Assembly: GCA_963739515.1 (NCBI GenBank)
Contig: CAVUAO010000003.1
Coordinates: 930,001 to 994,000, forward strand
DNA from: JBFYTX01 sp963739515
GTDB taxonomy: Bacteria; Chloroflexota; Dehalococcoidia; Dehalococcoidales; RBG-16-60-22
Direction: 5' to 3'
Length of the DNA stretch: 64,000 nucleotides
Under the pieces are notes generated by a model. That model was not told the DNA's origin. It was given only the letters and a program-made list of their open reading frames with translations, and made no database searches. This document shows, one piece after another, positions 1-9,105 of this stretch (the first letter of the stretch is position 1; every line of letters starts with the position of its first letter). The position numbers were made by a program, and so were the translations under genes.

Positions 1-448
1 ATCTCCTGCATTGTCCTCTCAATTTTAAGAGGGTAGATAAACCGATTATGTTCGGCCATATTATGTTTGCCCCCTCTTTTGATTCGACCATCATCGGCAG
101 AAATTTCACGAAACCATAATACGTGACAAATCCAGAGGCTTCTGTCCGCTCCGGCTTTCGCTTCAATAAAGCCAGGTCATCGCTTCTTTTATCTCTTATT
201 GCGTAGGCGTATCGCCCGCTTTCACGACTATTGCTGCGCAATCCGTTGATTCCCAGGTGTTTCAATCTTCAAAACAATGGACTTTTATATCATTATCCCC
301 CTAACTTGCAGATAATCGACTAATTCATTACGCACATCTCTTGACTTTTACGCTCCTATTTGGTAATTTATTAATGGAAAGTTGGCTGTAGACCAATCGT
401 TCTTTCCATTCAAAACATCGGCATTTAGCATAAGGAGGAATATCGCTG
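1..448. other. Upstream intergenic region, no gene seen
   Basis: I see no convincing coding region here. The stretch is AT-rich compared with the genes that follow. The right end holds a candidate sigma70 promoter and the ribosome binding site of the oxidoreductase operon. A long antisense frame that reaches into this stretch from the first gene is a shadow of that gene and not supported. Confidence 0.6.
341..369 (+). promoter_or_regulatory. Candidate sigma70 promoter of the molybdopterin oxidoreductase operon
   Basis: A -35 box TTGACT (341-346) is separated by 17 bases from a -10 box TAATTT (364-369). It lies about 80 bases upstream of the first gene, which has a strong AAGGAGG ribosome binding site at 432-438. 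Predicted from the motifs only. Confidence 0.45.
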
Positions 449-1210
449 ATGAGATGGGGCATGGTCATCAACCTGGCAAAATGCACCCGCTGTCACGCCT
501 GTGTCGCCGCCTGCCGTATTGAGCATTTCCTCCCCCTGGGCATGACCTGGCCGCGCCTTATCGCTTATGAAACCGATGTCCCCGGGCAGGAGCTCACCAC
601 GCTCCCCGTCCGCTGTAATCAGTGTAAAGAGGCCCCCTGCGTCGAGGTGTGCCCCGCCGAAGCCACCAAGAAACGCCCTGACGGTATCGTCTACGTCGAT
701 AATAACAAATGCGTCGGCTGCCGCTACTGCGTGGTCGCCTGCCCCTACCAGAACCGCACTTTCTTCTCGCGCGATAAAGACCCCGGTTTCTTCCCGGGTT
801 ACGAACGGACGCGCTTTGAAAAAGTCGGCCGCAAGCTCTATCCCCATGTTGCCGGGACGACCGAAAAGTGCGATTTCTGCCTGGAAAGAATCGACGCGGG
901 CATGGCTAAGGGACTGGTCCCCGGCAAAGACCGCGAGGCGACGCCGGCCTGTGTCAACACCTGCCAGGCCAGGGCTTTGACCTTCGGCGACCTGGACGAC
1001 CCCAATTCTGAAGTGTCGCAGTTGATTAAAGAGAAAAACGCTTTTCAGCTTCATCCCGAGTATGGCACCGAACCTTCAGTCTACTATATCGACGGCAAGA
1101 TAGGCAACGCACCTTCCAATGTCGCCCCGCGGGAGGCACAGACCGCTTCGCACATGCAGCACCTCAGCACTATGGATGCCAGGGCGAAGCAGATTTTCGG
1201 GAAAAAGTAA
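449..1210 (+). CDS. 4Fe-4S ferredoxin-type electron-transfer subunit of a molybdopterin oxidoreductase (DmsB/NrfC/PsrB-like)
   Basis: This 253-residue protein should carry electrons between the membrane subunits and the molybdenum subunit encoded downstream. It has four cysteine clusters for [4Fe-4S] centres, as in the DmsB/PsrB family. These start at C12/C15/C18/C22, C56/C59/C64/C68 and C88/C91/C94/C98, with a further CxxC pair and a CVNTC motif in the C-terminal half. There is no signal peptide, so it is probably cytoplasmic unless carried by a partner. ATG at 449 follows AAGGAGG at a good distance. The next gene starts 12 bases after its stop, consistent with one operon. Confidence 0.85.
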   Translation: MRWGMVINLAKCTRCHACVAACRIEHFLPLGMTWPRLIAYETDVPGQELTTLPVRCNQCKEAPCVEVCPAEATKKRPDGIVYVDNNKCVGCRYCVVACPYQNRTFFSRDKDPGFFPGYERTRFEKVGRKLYPHVAGTTEKCDFCLERIDAGMAKGLVPGKDREATPACVNTCQARALTFGDLDDPNSEVSQLIKEKNAFQLHPEYGTEPSVYYIDGKIGNAPSNVAPREAQTASHMQHLSTMDARAKQIFGKK

Positions 1211-1222
1211 GGAGAGACGCAA

Positions 1223-2170
1223 ATGTCCCGGATGGCGACCCGCCAGTGGATGATCACCCACGAGTGGATGGTCAAGCCGATGCACCAGCGAGAGTGGATT
1301 GAAAGACGCGGCATCATGATCTGGATTGCCGAGACTTTCACCAGCTTGGGCTCGGGTTTATATCTCGTCTCTCTCTTCGTCAATAGCTGGTGGGGGCTGC
1401 TCGTGGGGTGGCTGATTATCATGTTCCTGAAGTTGCCCCTCCACCTGGCTTACTTCGGCAAGCCCTGGCGGTTCTATAGAACATTGCCGCCTTTTTCCAA
1501 CGCCTGGAAGACGTCGTGGTTTGCCCGCGGCATTCTATTTTCCGTCTTTTTCGGCACTTTTGCCTTCATTCAACTGGTGTTCGGCCAGCCCGACCTGGCG
1601 AGACTGATGGGGCATTCGATTGCTGACCCGATTTATTATACCTTCGGCGTGCTGGCGGGTATCTTTGCCCTGGGGGTCGGCATTTACGGCGGCTTCATCA
1701 TGAATTACATTAAGGGGATTCCCTTCTGGAACCAGGGATTATTGCCCGTGGTGATTATACTGGCGGGGGTCGCCGATGGCTTCGGTCTGGCGATGGGGAT
1801 TGGCCTGGCCGGGGGCGACGCCAGCGTAGCGTGGGCCGAGACCGGCAGTCGCTACCTGCTGTTAATTAACATGCTTTTAATCGTCACTTATCTGATCAGC
1901 GCCGGATACACCTCGGCAGTGGCCAAGCTTTCCATCCGGGAGCTTCTCAAGGGGCCGTCGGCATATATGTTCTGGGGCGGACTGGTAATTCTCGGGTTGG
2001 CCGTACCGGCCGGGATTTCCGTGGTGAGTCTCTTCAGCACCGGGGAGGTCTCAAGCATTCTGTTGATTATCGCCATCGCTTCGCATTCGCTGGGGGCCTT
2101 TGCCCTTAAATATTGCCTGTTAAAAGTGGGCATCTATCGGCCTTTATTGCCGAGAGTTGCCGCTTATTAA
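1223..2170 (+). CDS. NrfD/PsrC-like membrane subunit
   Basis: A 315-residue, very hydrophobic protein with about eight membrane segments, in the position where DMSO-reductase-family operons encode the quinone-interacting NrfD/PsrC anchor. The N-terminus is hydrophilic (about 30 residues) and the rest alternates hydrophobic helices with short loops. The start at 1223 has an AAGGAGAG ribosome binding site. Its role would be to exchange electrons with the quinone pool and pass them to or from the FeS subunit encoded just upstream. The family call rests on helix pattern and context more than on a diagnostic motif. Confidence 0.7.
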   Translation: MSRMATRQWMITHEWMVKPMHQREWIERRGIMIWIAETFTSLGSGLYLVSLFVNSWWGLLVGWLIIMFLKLPLHLAYFGKPWRFYRTLPPFSNAWKTSWFARGILFSVFFGTFAFIQLVFGQPDLARLMGHSIADPIYYTFGVLAGIFALGVGIYGGFIMNYIKGIPFWNQGLLPVVIILAGVADGFGLAMGIGLAGGDASVAWAETGSRYLLLINMLLIVTYLISAGYTSAVAKLSIRELLKGPSAYMFWGGLVILGLAVPAGISVVSLFSTGEVSSILLIIAIASHSLGAFALKYCLLKVGIYRPLLPRVAAY

Positions 2171-2201
2171 TGAATCATTAGCTTTCAATCTGGAGTTGTC
2201 A

Positions 2202-4400
2202 ATGACGGAAAAGAAAATTATAAAAACGACCTGTAAAAGCTGTCACGGAGGCTGTGGCGTCCTGGTCGAAGTGACCGACGGAGTAGTCACTCATATCGAA
2301 GGGAACCCGGATTCGACCACCCGCGGTACGATGTGCGCCAAGGGCTTATCCAGCATCCAGCATATCGATAACCCTTATCGCATCACCCATCCTTATAAGA
2401 GGGCGGGCGAAAAAGGCGAAGGCAAATGGAAACAGATTAGCTGGGACGAAGCGCTGGACACGATTGCCGCCAAGATAAAAGAAGCCACCGAAAAATACGG
2501 CGCGCATACCGTGGCCACTTCCCAGGGGACGGGTCGGGGCTATAACCGCTATACCCACCGCTTTTCCCGCTCGATGGGCTCCGCTAACGTCATCTCGCCG
2601 GGCTATATCTGCCACAGTCCGCGCATCGGACTTTACGGCCTGATTACCGGCTACGGCCGGCTTTATTGCGACTATCACGGGTGGGGTGGGGTATTCCCCA
2701 AGACGCAGATTTCCTGGGCCAAGCAGCTCGAAATCAGCAGCGCCGATTCCGAGATGTGCTACTGGTACATGAAATCGCTGGACTATGTTAAAAACCTCAT
2801 CGTTATCGACCCGCGAGCCACCGCTTATACGTCACGGGCGACGCTCTGGCTGCAGCCACGGCCGGGCACGGATGCCGCCCTGGCGTTAGGTATGATAAAC
2901 GTGATTATGCAGGAAGGCCTCTGGGACAAAGAATTCGTCGAGAACTGGACCTACGGCTTTGATAAACTTAAAGAGCGGGCAGCGGAATACCCGGTGGAAA
3001 AAGTCGCTGAAATAACCTGGGTGCCGAAGGAAAAAATTATTCAGGCGGCCAGGCTTTTCGCCGTGGACACTCCCGGGTGCATCCAGATTGGCAGCTCCCT
3101 GGAGCGGCAGGCCAACTGCGGCCAGACCCTGAGGGCGATTATCGACCTGCTGGGCATCACCGGCAATATCGAAAGGCCGGGCAGCATGGTGAGCTGGGTG
3201 CTGCCGGAGACCGGCCTCATCGAGGATGTCTTCAATGAAATCCCGATTACCGATGAGATGAGGTCACATATCTACGGCGGCGATAGATTCAAGATGGGTG
3301 CGGCGCGCACCTGTAATCCCGATACCATCGTGCGGATGTTTAATAATGGGGAGAAACCCATCCGCGTCTGGATAAGCGTCGGCGGCCAGCAAATCGTCCA
3401 CATGGCCTCTACCAATCAGGTGGTGGAGGCCCTGAAAAAGGTCGATTTCATGGTGCAGCTCGACCAGTTCTGGGGCCCGATGGCGGAAATGTCGGATATC
3501 GTCCTACCCGCGGCGCACTGGCTGGAAATCGACGATATTTACGATATGCACCCGCGCTGGTTTATCGAGGCCCACGTTAAATGCGTCGACCCGCCCGGCG
3601 AGGCCAAGTCCGACGCCTGGATTTTTAACGAAATCGGGCGGCGGGCCGCTCCCAAGTACTGGTTCAAAGACGTCCCGACCCTGCTCGATTACGAGTTGAG
3701 AAAAGCCCCGCTTTCCTGGAAGGAGTTCAGCGAGAAAATCATTTCCGGATGCTTCGGGCCCGACCAGGTCTATTATAAATACAAGACCGACTACTGGCGT
3801 AAGGGGGGCGGTTTCCCCTCACCAACCGGCAAGATGGAGCTTTACTCCACGGTGCTGGAAAACCTGGGGTACGACCCGCTGCCTTACTTCGAGGAGCCCG
3901 GCGAGAGCCCCGTTTCCACTCCCGAGCTGGCCAAGGAATATCCGCTGGTGCTTACCTCCGGCTTCCGCTCGCCGTTCTATTTTCTGGCGCAATACCGCAA
4001 TATCCCCTGGCTGCGCAGCTTCATGGAATATCCCGCGATGCAGATAAACCCGGAAACGGCCAAAAAGCTGGGTATCGAAGATGGCGATTTCGTCTGGATA
4101 GAGTCGCCGCGCGGCCGCATTATCCAGAAAGCCAGGTTGTTCCCGGGCATCGACCCGAGGGTCGTGGCGGCTACGGCCAACTGGTTTTACCCGGAGGCGC
4201 CGGCTCAGGGTTTCCGTGGCGTGTTTATCTCCAATCCCAACGTCCTGACCGACAATAACCACCAGGACCCCATGTACGGCTCACCGGACCTGACCTGCCT
4301 GCTGTGCAAGGTCTACAAGTGCACTCCGGAGGAGCTGAAGGACCCGCAGTATGCGGGGATTTTCACCAAGGAGCATGGGGGCAAGCCGTGGGCACGGTAA
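2202..4400 (+). CDS. Molybdopterin oxidoreductase catalytic subunit (DMSO reductase superfamily)
   Basis: Catalytic subunit of a bis-molybdopterin enzyme, 732 residues from the ATG at 2202, which has GGAG seven bases upstream; the frame is open further upstream but lacks a better start. An N-terminal [4Fe-4S] site is formed by C11, C14, C18 and C45. C137, in a CHSPR motif, is the best candidate for the molybdenum ligand, which would place it with Cys-ligated enzymes such as thiosulfate/polysulfide reductases or acetylene hydratase rather than Ser- or Asp-ligated ones. The C-terminal molybdopterin-dinucleotide-binding domain is present. There is no twin-arginine signal, so the active site is probably cytoplasmic. 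The substrate cannot be read from the sequence. Confidence 0.85.
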   Translation: MTEKKIIKTTCKSCHGGCGVLVEVTDGVVTHIEGNPDSTTRGTMCAKGLSSIQHIDNPYRITHPYKRAGEKGEGKWKQISWDEALDTIAAKIKEATEKYGAHTVATSQGTGRGYNRYTHRFSRSMGSANVISPGYICHSPRIGLYGLITGYGRLYCDYHGWGGVFPKTQISWAKQLEISSADSEMCYWYMKSLDYVKNLIVIDPRATAYTSRATLWLQPRPGTDAALALGMINVIMQEGLWDKEFVENWTYGFDKLKERAAEYPVEKVAEITWVPKEKIIQAARLFAVDTPGCIQIGSSLERQANCGQTLRAIIDLLGITGNIERPGSMVSWVLPETGLIEDVFNEIPITDEMRSHIYGGDRFKMGAARTCNPDTIVRMFNNGEKPIRVWISVGGQQIVHMASTNQVVEALKKVDFMVQLDQFWGPMAEMSDIVLPAAHWLEIDDIYDMHPRWFIEAHVKCVDPPGEAKSDAWIFNEIGRRAAPKYWFKDVPTLLDYELRKAPLSWKEFSEKIISGCFGPDQVYYKYKTDYWRKGGGFPSPTGKMELYSTVLENLGYDPLPYFEEPGESPVSTPELAKEYPLVLTSGFRSPFYFLAQYRNIPWLRSFMEYPAMQINPETAKKLGIEDGDFVWIESPRGRIIQKARLFPGIDPRVVAATANWFYPEAPAQGFRGVFISNPNVLTDNNHQDPMYGSPDLTCLLCKVYKCTPEELKDPQYAGIFTKEHGGKPWAR

Positions 4401-5509
4401 ACAACCCCGAAATCATCTTCGACAGCACGAAGTTGGAGAACGTCGGGGCGCCGAAAAAAAAGACGTTGCCTGGTTACTACTTTCCCCTGATTATGGCGAT
4501 TATTCTCGCCGAAGCGGTTATTCTGGGACTCATCCTGTTCAATAACTTTCCCCTCCACGCGTTCGAAGTCTATCCCTTCGCTAAGTATGCTCCGTTCGTC
4601 AGCGCCAGCGACCTCACCCGGCTATCGGTGACCATCACCAAATGGATTTTCTTCCTGCTGACCGCGGGCGTCCTGATACCGACGACTCTTATCATCATCC
4701 TGGAAGTTACCCGCCGCGTATTTATTTCCCGCAAAGGTGAAGTCAATGCCTGGGACGACGAGTTTTCCTGGCTGGATAAACTTGACCGCGTGCCGAAGGT
4801 CCCCGCCGACGTAAAAGAGCGGGTGCAGGGCAATTACATCACCCGTTTCGATATCCACCAGCGCATCCAGCATTACCTTTTGATGAGCTCGTTTATCGTC
4901 CTGGCGGTAACCGGGATGTTAAGGGGGTTTCCTGACTGGCCGACTTTTCAGTGGTTTACCGGTATTTTCGGCGGTACCGATGTCTTGCGCCTGGTCCATG
5001 ACGTCGCCGCCTTCGTCATGATTGCCGATGGCATTTATCACCTCGGTTATATCGGTTACGGATTTTTCGTCAAGCATAAATTTCCTTCGGCGATGATGCC
5101 CCGCCTGAAAGACCTGAAAGATATGATTCACACTTTCCTCTGGATATTCGGTTTACACAAGCACGAGCCGGCGTACGACCATTTCCAGTACGGCCAGAAA
5201 ATTGACTACTGGGCGATATTCTGGGGCATGCCGGTGATGGTCATCACGGGCATTATCATGATGTTCCCCGTATTTTTCAGCCAGTGGGTCGGCGGTCAGT
5301 GGTTCGGGGTCTTAGCGGCCGCCCACCGCGATGAGGCGGTCCTGGCCATCGGCTTTATCCTCATCGTGCACATGTATTACGGCCACCTCCAGACCACCGC
5401 CTTCCCCGTGAATACCGTGATGTTCACCGGCAAAATGCTGAAATCAAAATACAGGCAGTGGTTCGGCCGGGAGTACACGCAGATAACGGACGAAAAAGAA
5501 CAGGGATAA
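4388..5509 (+). CDS. Cytochrome b561 / formate-dehydrogenase-gamma-like membrane subunit
   Basis: A 373-residue protein with about six hydrophobic segments and histidines in or near them (FDIHQRIQH, LVHDVA, IYHLGY, AAHRDE, IVHMYYGH). This is the pattern of di-heme cytochrome b subunits of formate dehydrogenases and thiosulfate reductases. The frame is open further upstream inside the preceding gene. The GTG at 4388, overlapping that gene by 13 bases, gives the natural start, with AAGGAG upstream. It would link the molybdopterin enzyme to the quinone pool. Having both an NrfD-type and a cytochrome-b-type membrane subunit in one operon is less common than having one. Confidence 0.75.
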   Translation: MGTVNNPEIIFDSTKLENVGAPKKKTLPGYYFPLIMAIILAEAVILGLILFNNFPLHAFEVYPFAKYAPFVSASDLTRLSVTITKWIFFLLTAGVLIPTTLIIILEVTRRVFISRKGEVNAWDDEFSWLDKLDRVPKVPADVKERVQGNYITRFDIHQRIQHYLLMSSFIVLAVTGMLRGFPDWPTFQWFTGIFGGTDVLRLVHDVAAFVMIADGIYHLGYIGYGFFVKHKFPSAMMPRLKDLKDMIHTFLWIFGLHKHEPAYDHFQYGQKIDYWAIFWGMPVMVITGIIMMFPVFFSQWVGGQWFGVLAAAHRDEAVLAIGFILIVHMYYGHLQTTAFPVNTVMFTGKMLKSKYRQWFGREYTQITDEKEQG

Positions 5510-5518
5510 CTATTCTTG

Positions 5519-6454
5519 ATGTCGAGTATCACACACCGGTGGATGGGGCAGGGGAACACCGTCAAGCCGGACTATAACGTCTCCGACCGCCTGGCGGGAG
5601 TGCTTGATATCACCCGGCCCATCCTTTCCGTCATGGGCGCTCTGGGCGTCGGGGCTGGAGCCGCCTTGGCCTACGGGGGCTTTCCGGCGTGGAACAAGTG
5701 CCTTATCGGCGTCATCGCCGCCCTGCTGGCTTTTGCCGGCATCCATGCTTTTAATGATTTCGTCGACCAGCGCCGGGACGTGGTCTGCTGGCCGGGCCGG
5801 CCGATACCCAGTAAACGGCTCACGCCGCGGCAGGGCCTGCTCCTGGCGGTGGTTTCTTTCGCCGGCGCCCTGGTTATTGTCTGGTTCGTCTTCAACACCG
5901 TGTGCTTCACTGTCTCCGCGGTGGCGGTCGGGTTAAGCTGCCTTTATTCCGGTTATTTGAGAGACCGGGTCGGCTATCTTATCCTTCCCCCCATCCAGGG
6001 ACTGGGACTGGTCTGCGGTTGGACGGCCTTCGCACCGGCTACGCTGTTCAGTGCCTGGGCGCCCTGGGTCTTATGGGCGTTTTCCGCCACCTGGCAGGCC
6101 GGACACATCATGGTCTATTCTCCTTTACATCCTATCCGGCGGGTCAAAGGTGTTAAGCTTACGCAGGTGCCGGCTTTGTTCAAGAGGACTTCTCCGCAGA
6201 CGGCAGCCGCGCTGGGTTTTGGATTTTTATGCCTGGCTGCCGTAGCAGGCATCTACCTGGGCTTCTATTTCCACCTGGGTCTCCTTTATTTATTGCCGAC
6301 CGCCTTGATGGCCGTCCTAGCTTTAGTCTTTAGCTTCAAGTTTATGCGCGACTCGGAAAATTTCGCTAGGGGCATTAAGGCTTTTTACTTCGCCACCTAT
6401 TTCATGCTGGGGGCCCGTCTCTTGATACTGCTCAGCGTTTTCCTGTTCTATTAG
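5519..6454 (+). CDS. UbiA-family prenyltransferase
   Basis: Integral membrane aromatic or polar-acceptor prenyltransferase of 311 residues. It has the first Asp-rich motif of the family, NDFVDQRRD (NDxxDxxxD), which binds the Mg-diphosphate of the prenyl donor, followed by several hydrophobic helices and a conserved AGHIMVYSP stretch. A TTG one codon upstream of the ATG at 5519 could also be used. It starts 10 bases after the cytochrome b gene and is followed at once by a methyltransferase. A role in making or modifying the quinone used by the upstream enzyme is an attractive inference, but the acceptor could also be a heme or a lipid. Confidence 0.75.
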   Translation: MSSITHRWMGQGNTVKPDYNVSDRLAGVLDITRPILSVMGALGVGAGAALAYGGFPAWNKCLIGVIAALLAFAGIHAFNDFVDQRRDVVCWPGRPIPSKRLTPRQGLLLAVVSFAGALVIVWFVFNTVCFTVSAVAVGLSCLYSGYLRDRVGYLILPPIQGLGLVCGWTAFAPATLFSAWAPWVLWAFSATWQAGHIMVYSPLHPIRRVKGVKLTQVPALFKRTSPQTAAALGFGFLCLAAVAGIYLGFYFHLGLLYLLPTALMAVLALVFSFKFMRDSENFARGIKAFYFATYFMLGARLLILLSVFLFY

Positions 6455-6463
6455 GAGAATATT

Positions 6464-7138
6464 TTGGCACTGCGTGTCCCTCTCAATGAAGAACAGTTTG
6501 CGGATACCGAATCCGCCCAATTTTACGATGAACATGCCCGGCGCTTCATGGGGTCGGTCTACCGCAGGTTTGCCGCGAGGGTGGCCGGCATCAGTCCCCC
6601 GGGAAAGCGGGTGCTGGACCTCGGTACCGGCAGCGGCCGCCTGGCAATCGCGCTGGCGAAAGACCACCCCGACTGGCAGATTACCGGCATCGATATTTCG
6701 GCAGAAATGCTGAAGCTGGCCGGGCAGAACGCCGCCAAAGACGGTTTAACCCATAAAATTGATTTTCGGCAGGCACCGGCGGCGGCGCTGCCCTTCCCCG
6801 ACGGCTATTTTGCCCTGGTGGTCAGCAACAACTCGCTGCACCTCTGGGCGGAGCCCCTCAAGGTATTTGGAGAAATCGAGAGGGTGACCTCGCCGGGGGG
6901 CTACTGTCTGATAAGGGACAATTTAAGAATCACCGTTCTTCATCTATTCATTAACTTGGCAGGTTGGGCGATGGGCATGAACGCCGCGCAGCGTCGACTC
7001 TGGATGCAGGCAATCCGTTCGTCTTATACCGGCGGAGAAGCCAGGGCAATTTTAAAGGAATCGGCCCTCAAAGACGCCCGCGTTATGACCACGCGTTATT
7101 TTGAGTTGAGTATCGAGTGGCGAAAGTCACCGGACTAG
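6464..7138 (+). CDS. Class I SAM-dependent methyltransferase
   Basis: A 224-residue Rossmann-type methyltransferase with motif I VLDLGTGSGRLA, an acidic residue after strand 2 (GIDIS), and a motif IV-like region (VVSNNSLHLW). The start is a TTG at 6464 supported by TAGGAGA six bases upstream, and no ATG lies nearby. It is ten bases downstream of the prenyltransferase, so the two are probably co-transcribed. A quinone or other prenylated product may be its substrate (UbiE/MenG-like role), but the sequence alone does not fix this. Confidence 0.75.
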   Translation: MALRVPLNEEQFADTESAQFYDEHARRFMGSVYRRFAARVAGISPPGKRVLDLGTGSGRLAIALAKDHPDWQITGIDISAEMLKLAGQNAAKDGLTHKIDFRQAPAAALPFPDGYFALVVSNNSLHLWAEPLKVFGEIERVTSPGGYCLIRDNLRITVLHLFINLAGWAMGMNAAQRRLWMQAIRSSYTGGEARAILKESALKDARVMTTRYFELSIEWRKSPD

Positions 7139-7144
7139 AGAATA

Positions 7145-8089
7145 TTACCAGTCCGGCGGGCCCGGCGTGGTCTGCCGCTCGTAGAGTGGATTATAAGCTA
7201 ATGTCCCCATCTTTTTGATAATATCGCGACGTTTCTCGTTCGGGGGCTCGTCCGGGATAGCCCGGATAAGCGCTTCATTACGGGCGATATAGCCTTCCCT
7301 GAACTCGGGATGGGTGTGGATAAAGAGGTCGTTACGCCTGATGCCCCGCACCACCCGCTCGCCGGTTTCCACGGGGTCCATGAACACGGAAAAATCGAAC
7401 ATCGGCCGCCGCATCGGCTGACCGTCTTTGGGGGGAGGGGGCGGTTGGGGCGGCCAGGTCTGCCCCTCGTTCCGGAGATGGGCGGGGCGGTTAGCGAAAG
7501 TGGATGGGCCCAGGTTAGTCATGGTCGGTCCGGGGATAAGCACCGAGGCCCCCACGTTAGTTCCCTGCAGGTCCCCCGCCAGCGTTTCCATCATGCCGGT
7601 GATGGCGTATTTGGTCATGTTGTATATAATGCAGCCGTTGACCGCGAAAAAGCCGGCTGTGGAAGAGGTGGCGACCACGTGGCCGCCTTCCCCGTGCTTT
7701 AAAATACGCGGGAGGATTATCACGAGTCCGTTGGCGACGCCGGTGATATTGACGCCGATGCTGAAATCCCAGTCCTTGAAGGTCATGTTCCACGCCGGCC
7801 CGCCGGAAGCCACACCGGCGTTATTGACCAGCACGTGTATCTTCTTAAAAACAGCTTCCGCTTCGTCCGCGGCTTTGGTGTAGGCAGCGCGGTCGGTCAC
7901 GTCCAGCTTAATCGGGTGGACGGACTGGCCGGTCTTTTTAAAAAAAGCCATCGTTTCGTCCAGGGCATCCTGGCGCGAGTCCGCGATAACGACCTTCATG
8001 CCGTATTTGGCGCAGGCTTTGGCAATGCCCAGCCCGATGCCGCTGGCGCCGCCGGTAATAAAAGCTGTTTTTCCTTCAATATTCTCCAT
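7145..8089 (-). CDS. Short-chain dehydrogenase/reductase, paralog A
   Basis: Classical SDR fold: nucleotide-binding TGGASGIG at the N-terminus, NNAG motif, and catalytic YxxxK (IYNMTKYA). An Asp after strand 2 (IADSR) suggests NAD(H) preference. At 314 residues it is about 60 longer than a typical classical SDR. The extra C-terminal part contains a proline-rich stretch (WPPQPPPPP) and a conserved tail ending TPGPPDW. The neighbour at 8121-9077 is a close paralog with the same extension. The tail-to-tail arrangement with the upstream methyltransferase leaves only six bases between the stops. Confidence 0.85.
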   Translation of the reverse strand: MENIEGKTAFITGGASGIGLGIAKACAKYGMKVVIADSRQDALDETMAFFKKTGQSVHPIKLDVTDRAAYTKAADEAEAVFKKIHVLVNNAGVASGGPAWNMTFKDWDFSIGVNITGVANGLVIILPRILKHGEGGHVVATSSTAGFFAVNGCIIYNMTKYAITGMMETLAGDLQGTNVGASVLIPGPTMTNLGPSTFANRPAHLRNEGQTWPPQPPPPPKDGQPMRRPMFDFSVFMDPVETGERVVRGIRRNDLFIHTHPEFREGYIARNEALIRAIPDEPPNEKRRDIIKKMGTLAYNPLYERQTTPGPPDW

Positions 8090-8120
8090 GGTGCGTTTTT
8101 CTTACCTTTCTAGACTTGTT

Positions 8121-9077
8121 TTACCAGTCGGGCGGGCCTACCTTTTGCTGTTTATCATAAATGTCATTATAGATAATCGTCCCGAAAGTCTTGATGACCT
8201 CCCACCTTTTTTCATTCCGGGGTTCTTCCGGGATGGCCCGGATAATGGCCTCGTGACGCGCGATGTAGCCTTCCCGCCACTCGGGGTGGGTGTGGATGTA
8301 GAGGTCATTGTTCCGGATGCCCCGCACCACCCGCTCGCCGGTCTCGTCCGGGTTCATGAACACCTGCCTGACCTCCTCGATCGGCCGTCGCGGCCGGTCT
8401 CTCATGCCCGGCGGTGGATTGGCGGGCATTTTCGGCGGCCAGGTGTCTCCCGGGTTTCTCAGGTGGGCGGGGCGGTTCTCAAAGGATGACTGGCCCAGAT
8501 TGGAAACCGTCGGCCCGGGGAACAGTATCGAGACCCCGATGTTCTTGTCCTGGAGCTCGGTAGCGAGGCATTCCATCATGCCGATGACCGCGTACTTGCC
8601 CGTGCAGTAGATGGTAAAGCCGAGCGAGCCCATCAGGCCGCACGTCGAGGAGGTGGTGACGACGTGGCCGCCTTCGCCGTGCTTAATAATGCGCGGCACA
8701 ATCGTCATGATGCCGTTCACCACGCCGCCGACGTTAACGCTCAGGCTGTAGTCCCAGTCCTTATAGTCCAGGTTATCAATCGTGCCGCCGGGCGTGCCTA
8801 CGCCGGCGTTATTGACCAGCACGTGTATCTTCCCGAACATTTTCTCCGCTTCATCGGCGGCTTTGACGTATGCCTCGCGGTCGGTCACGTTCAGCTTTAA
8901 AGGTCGGACTGACTTCTCCTTGCCTTTGAAATAAGCCATCGCTTCATCGAGGGCGTTCTGCCGCGCATCGACGATAATCACTTTCATGCCCTGCCTGGCG
9001 CACGCCTTGGCGATGCCCAGCCCGATGCCGCTGGCGCCGCCCGTGATAAAAGCCACTTTGCCTTTTAAGTCCTTCAT
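8121..9077 (-). CDS. Short-chain dehydrogenase/reductase, paralog B
   Basis: 318-residue SDR with TGGASGIG, NNAG and YxxxK (IYCTGKYA) motifs. The Asp after strand 2 (VDAR) again points to NAD(H). It shares the unusual C-terminal extension and the GPPDW end with its neighbour, so the pair arose by tandem duplication. The start is supported by GGGAG just upstream. It lies between paralog A and the selenoprotein gene, all on the minus strand with short gaps, so one transcript is likely. The substrate is unknown; alcohols or 3-hydroxyacyl-CoA intermediates of a degradative pathway would fit. Confidence 0.85.
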   Translation of the reverse strand: MKDLKGKVAFITGGASGIGLGIAKACARQGMKVIIVDARQNALDEAMAYFKGKEKSVRPLKLNVTDREAYVKAADEAEKMFGKIHVLVNNAGVGTPGGTIDNLDYKDWDYSLSVNVGGVVNGIMTIVPRIIKHGEGGHVVTTSSTCGLMGSLGFTIYCTGKYAVIGMMECLATELQDKNIGVSILFPGPTVSNLGQSSFENRPAHLRNPGDTWPPKMPANPPPGMRDRPRRPIEEVRQVFMNPDETGERVVRGIRNNDLYIHTHPEWREGYIARHEAIIRAIPEEPRNEKRWEVIKTFGTIIYNDIYDKQQKVGPPDW

Positions 9078-9105
9078 GCGTCTCCCTCTTCTCTATGTAT
9101 TATCG

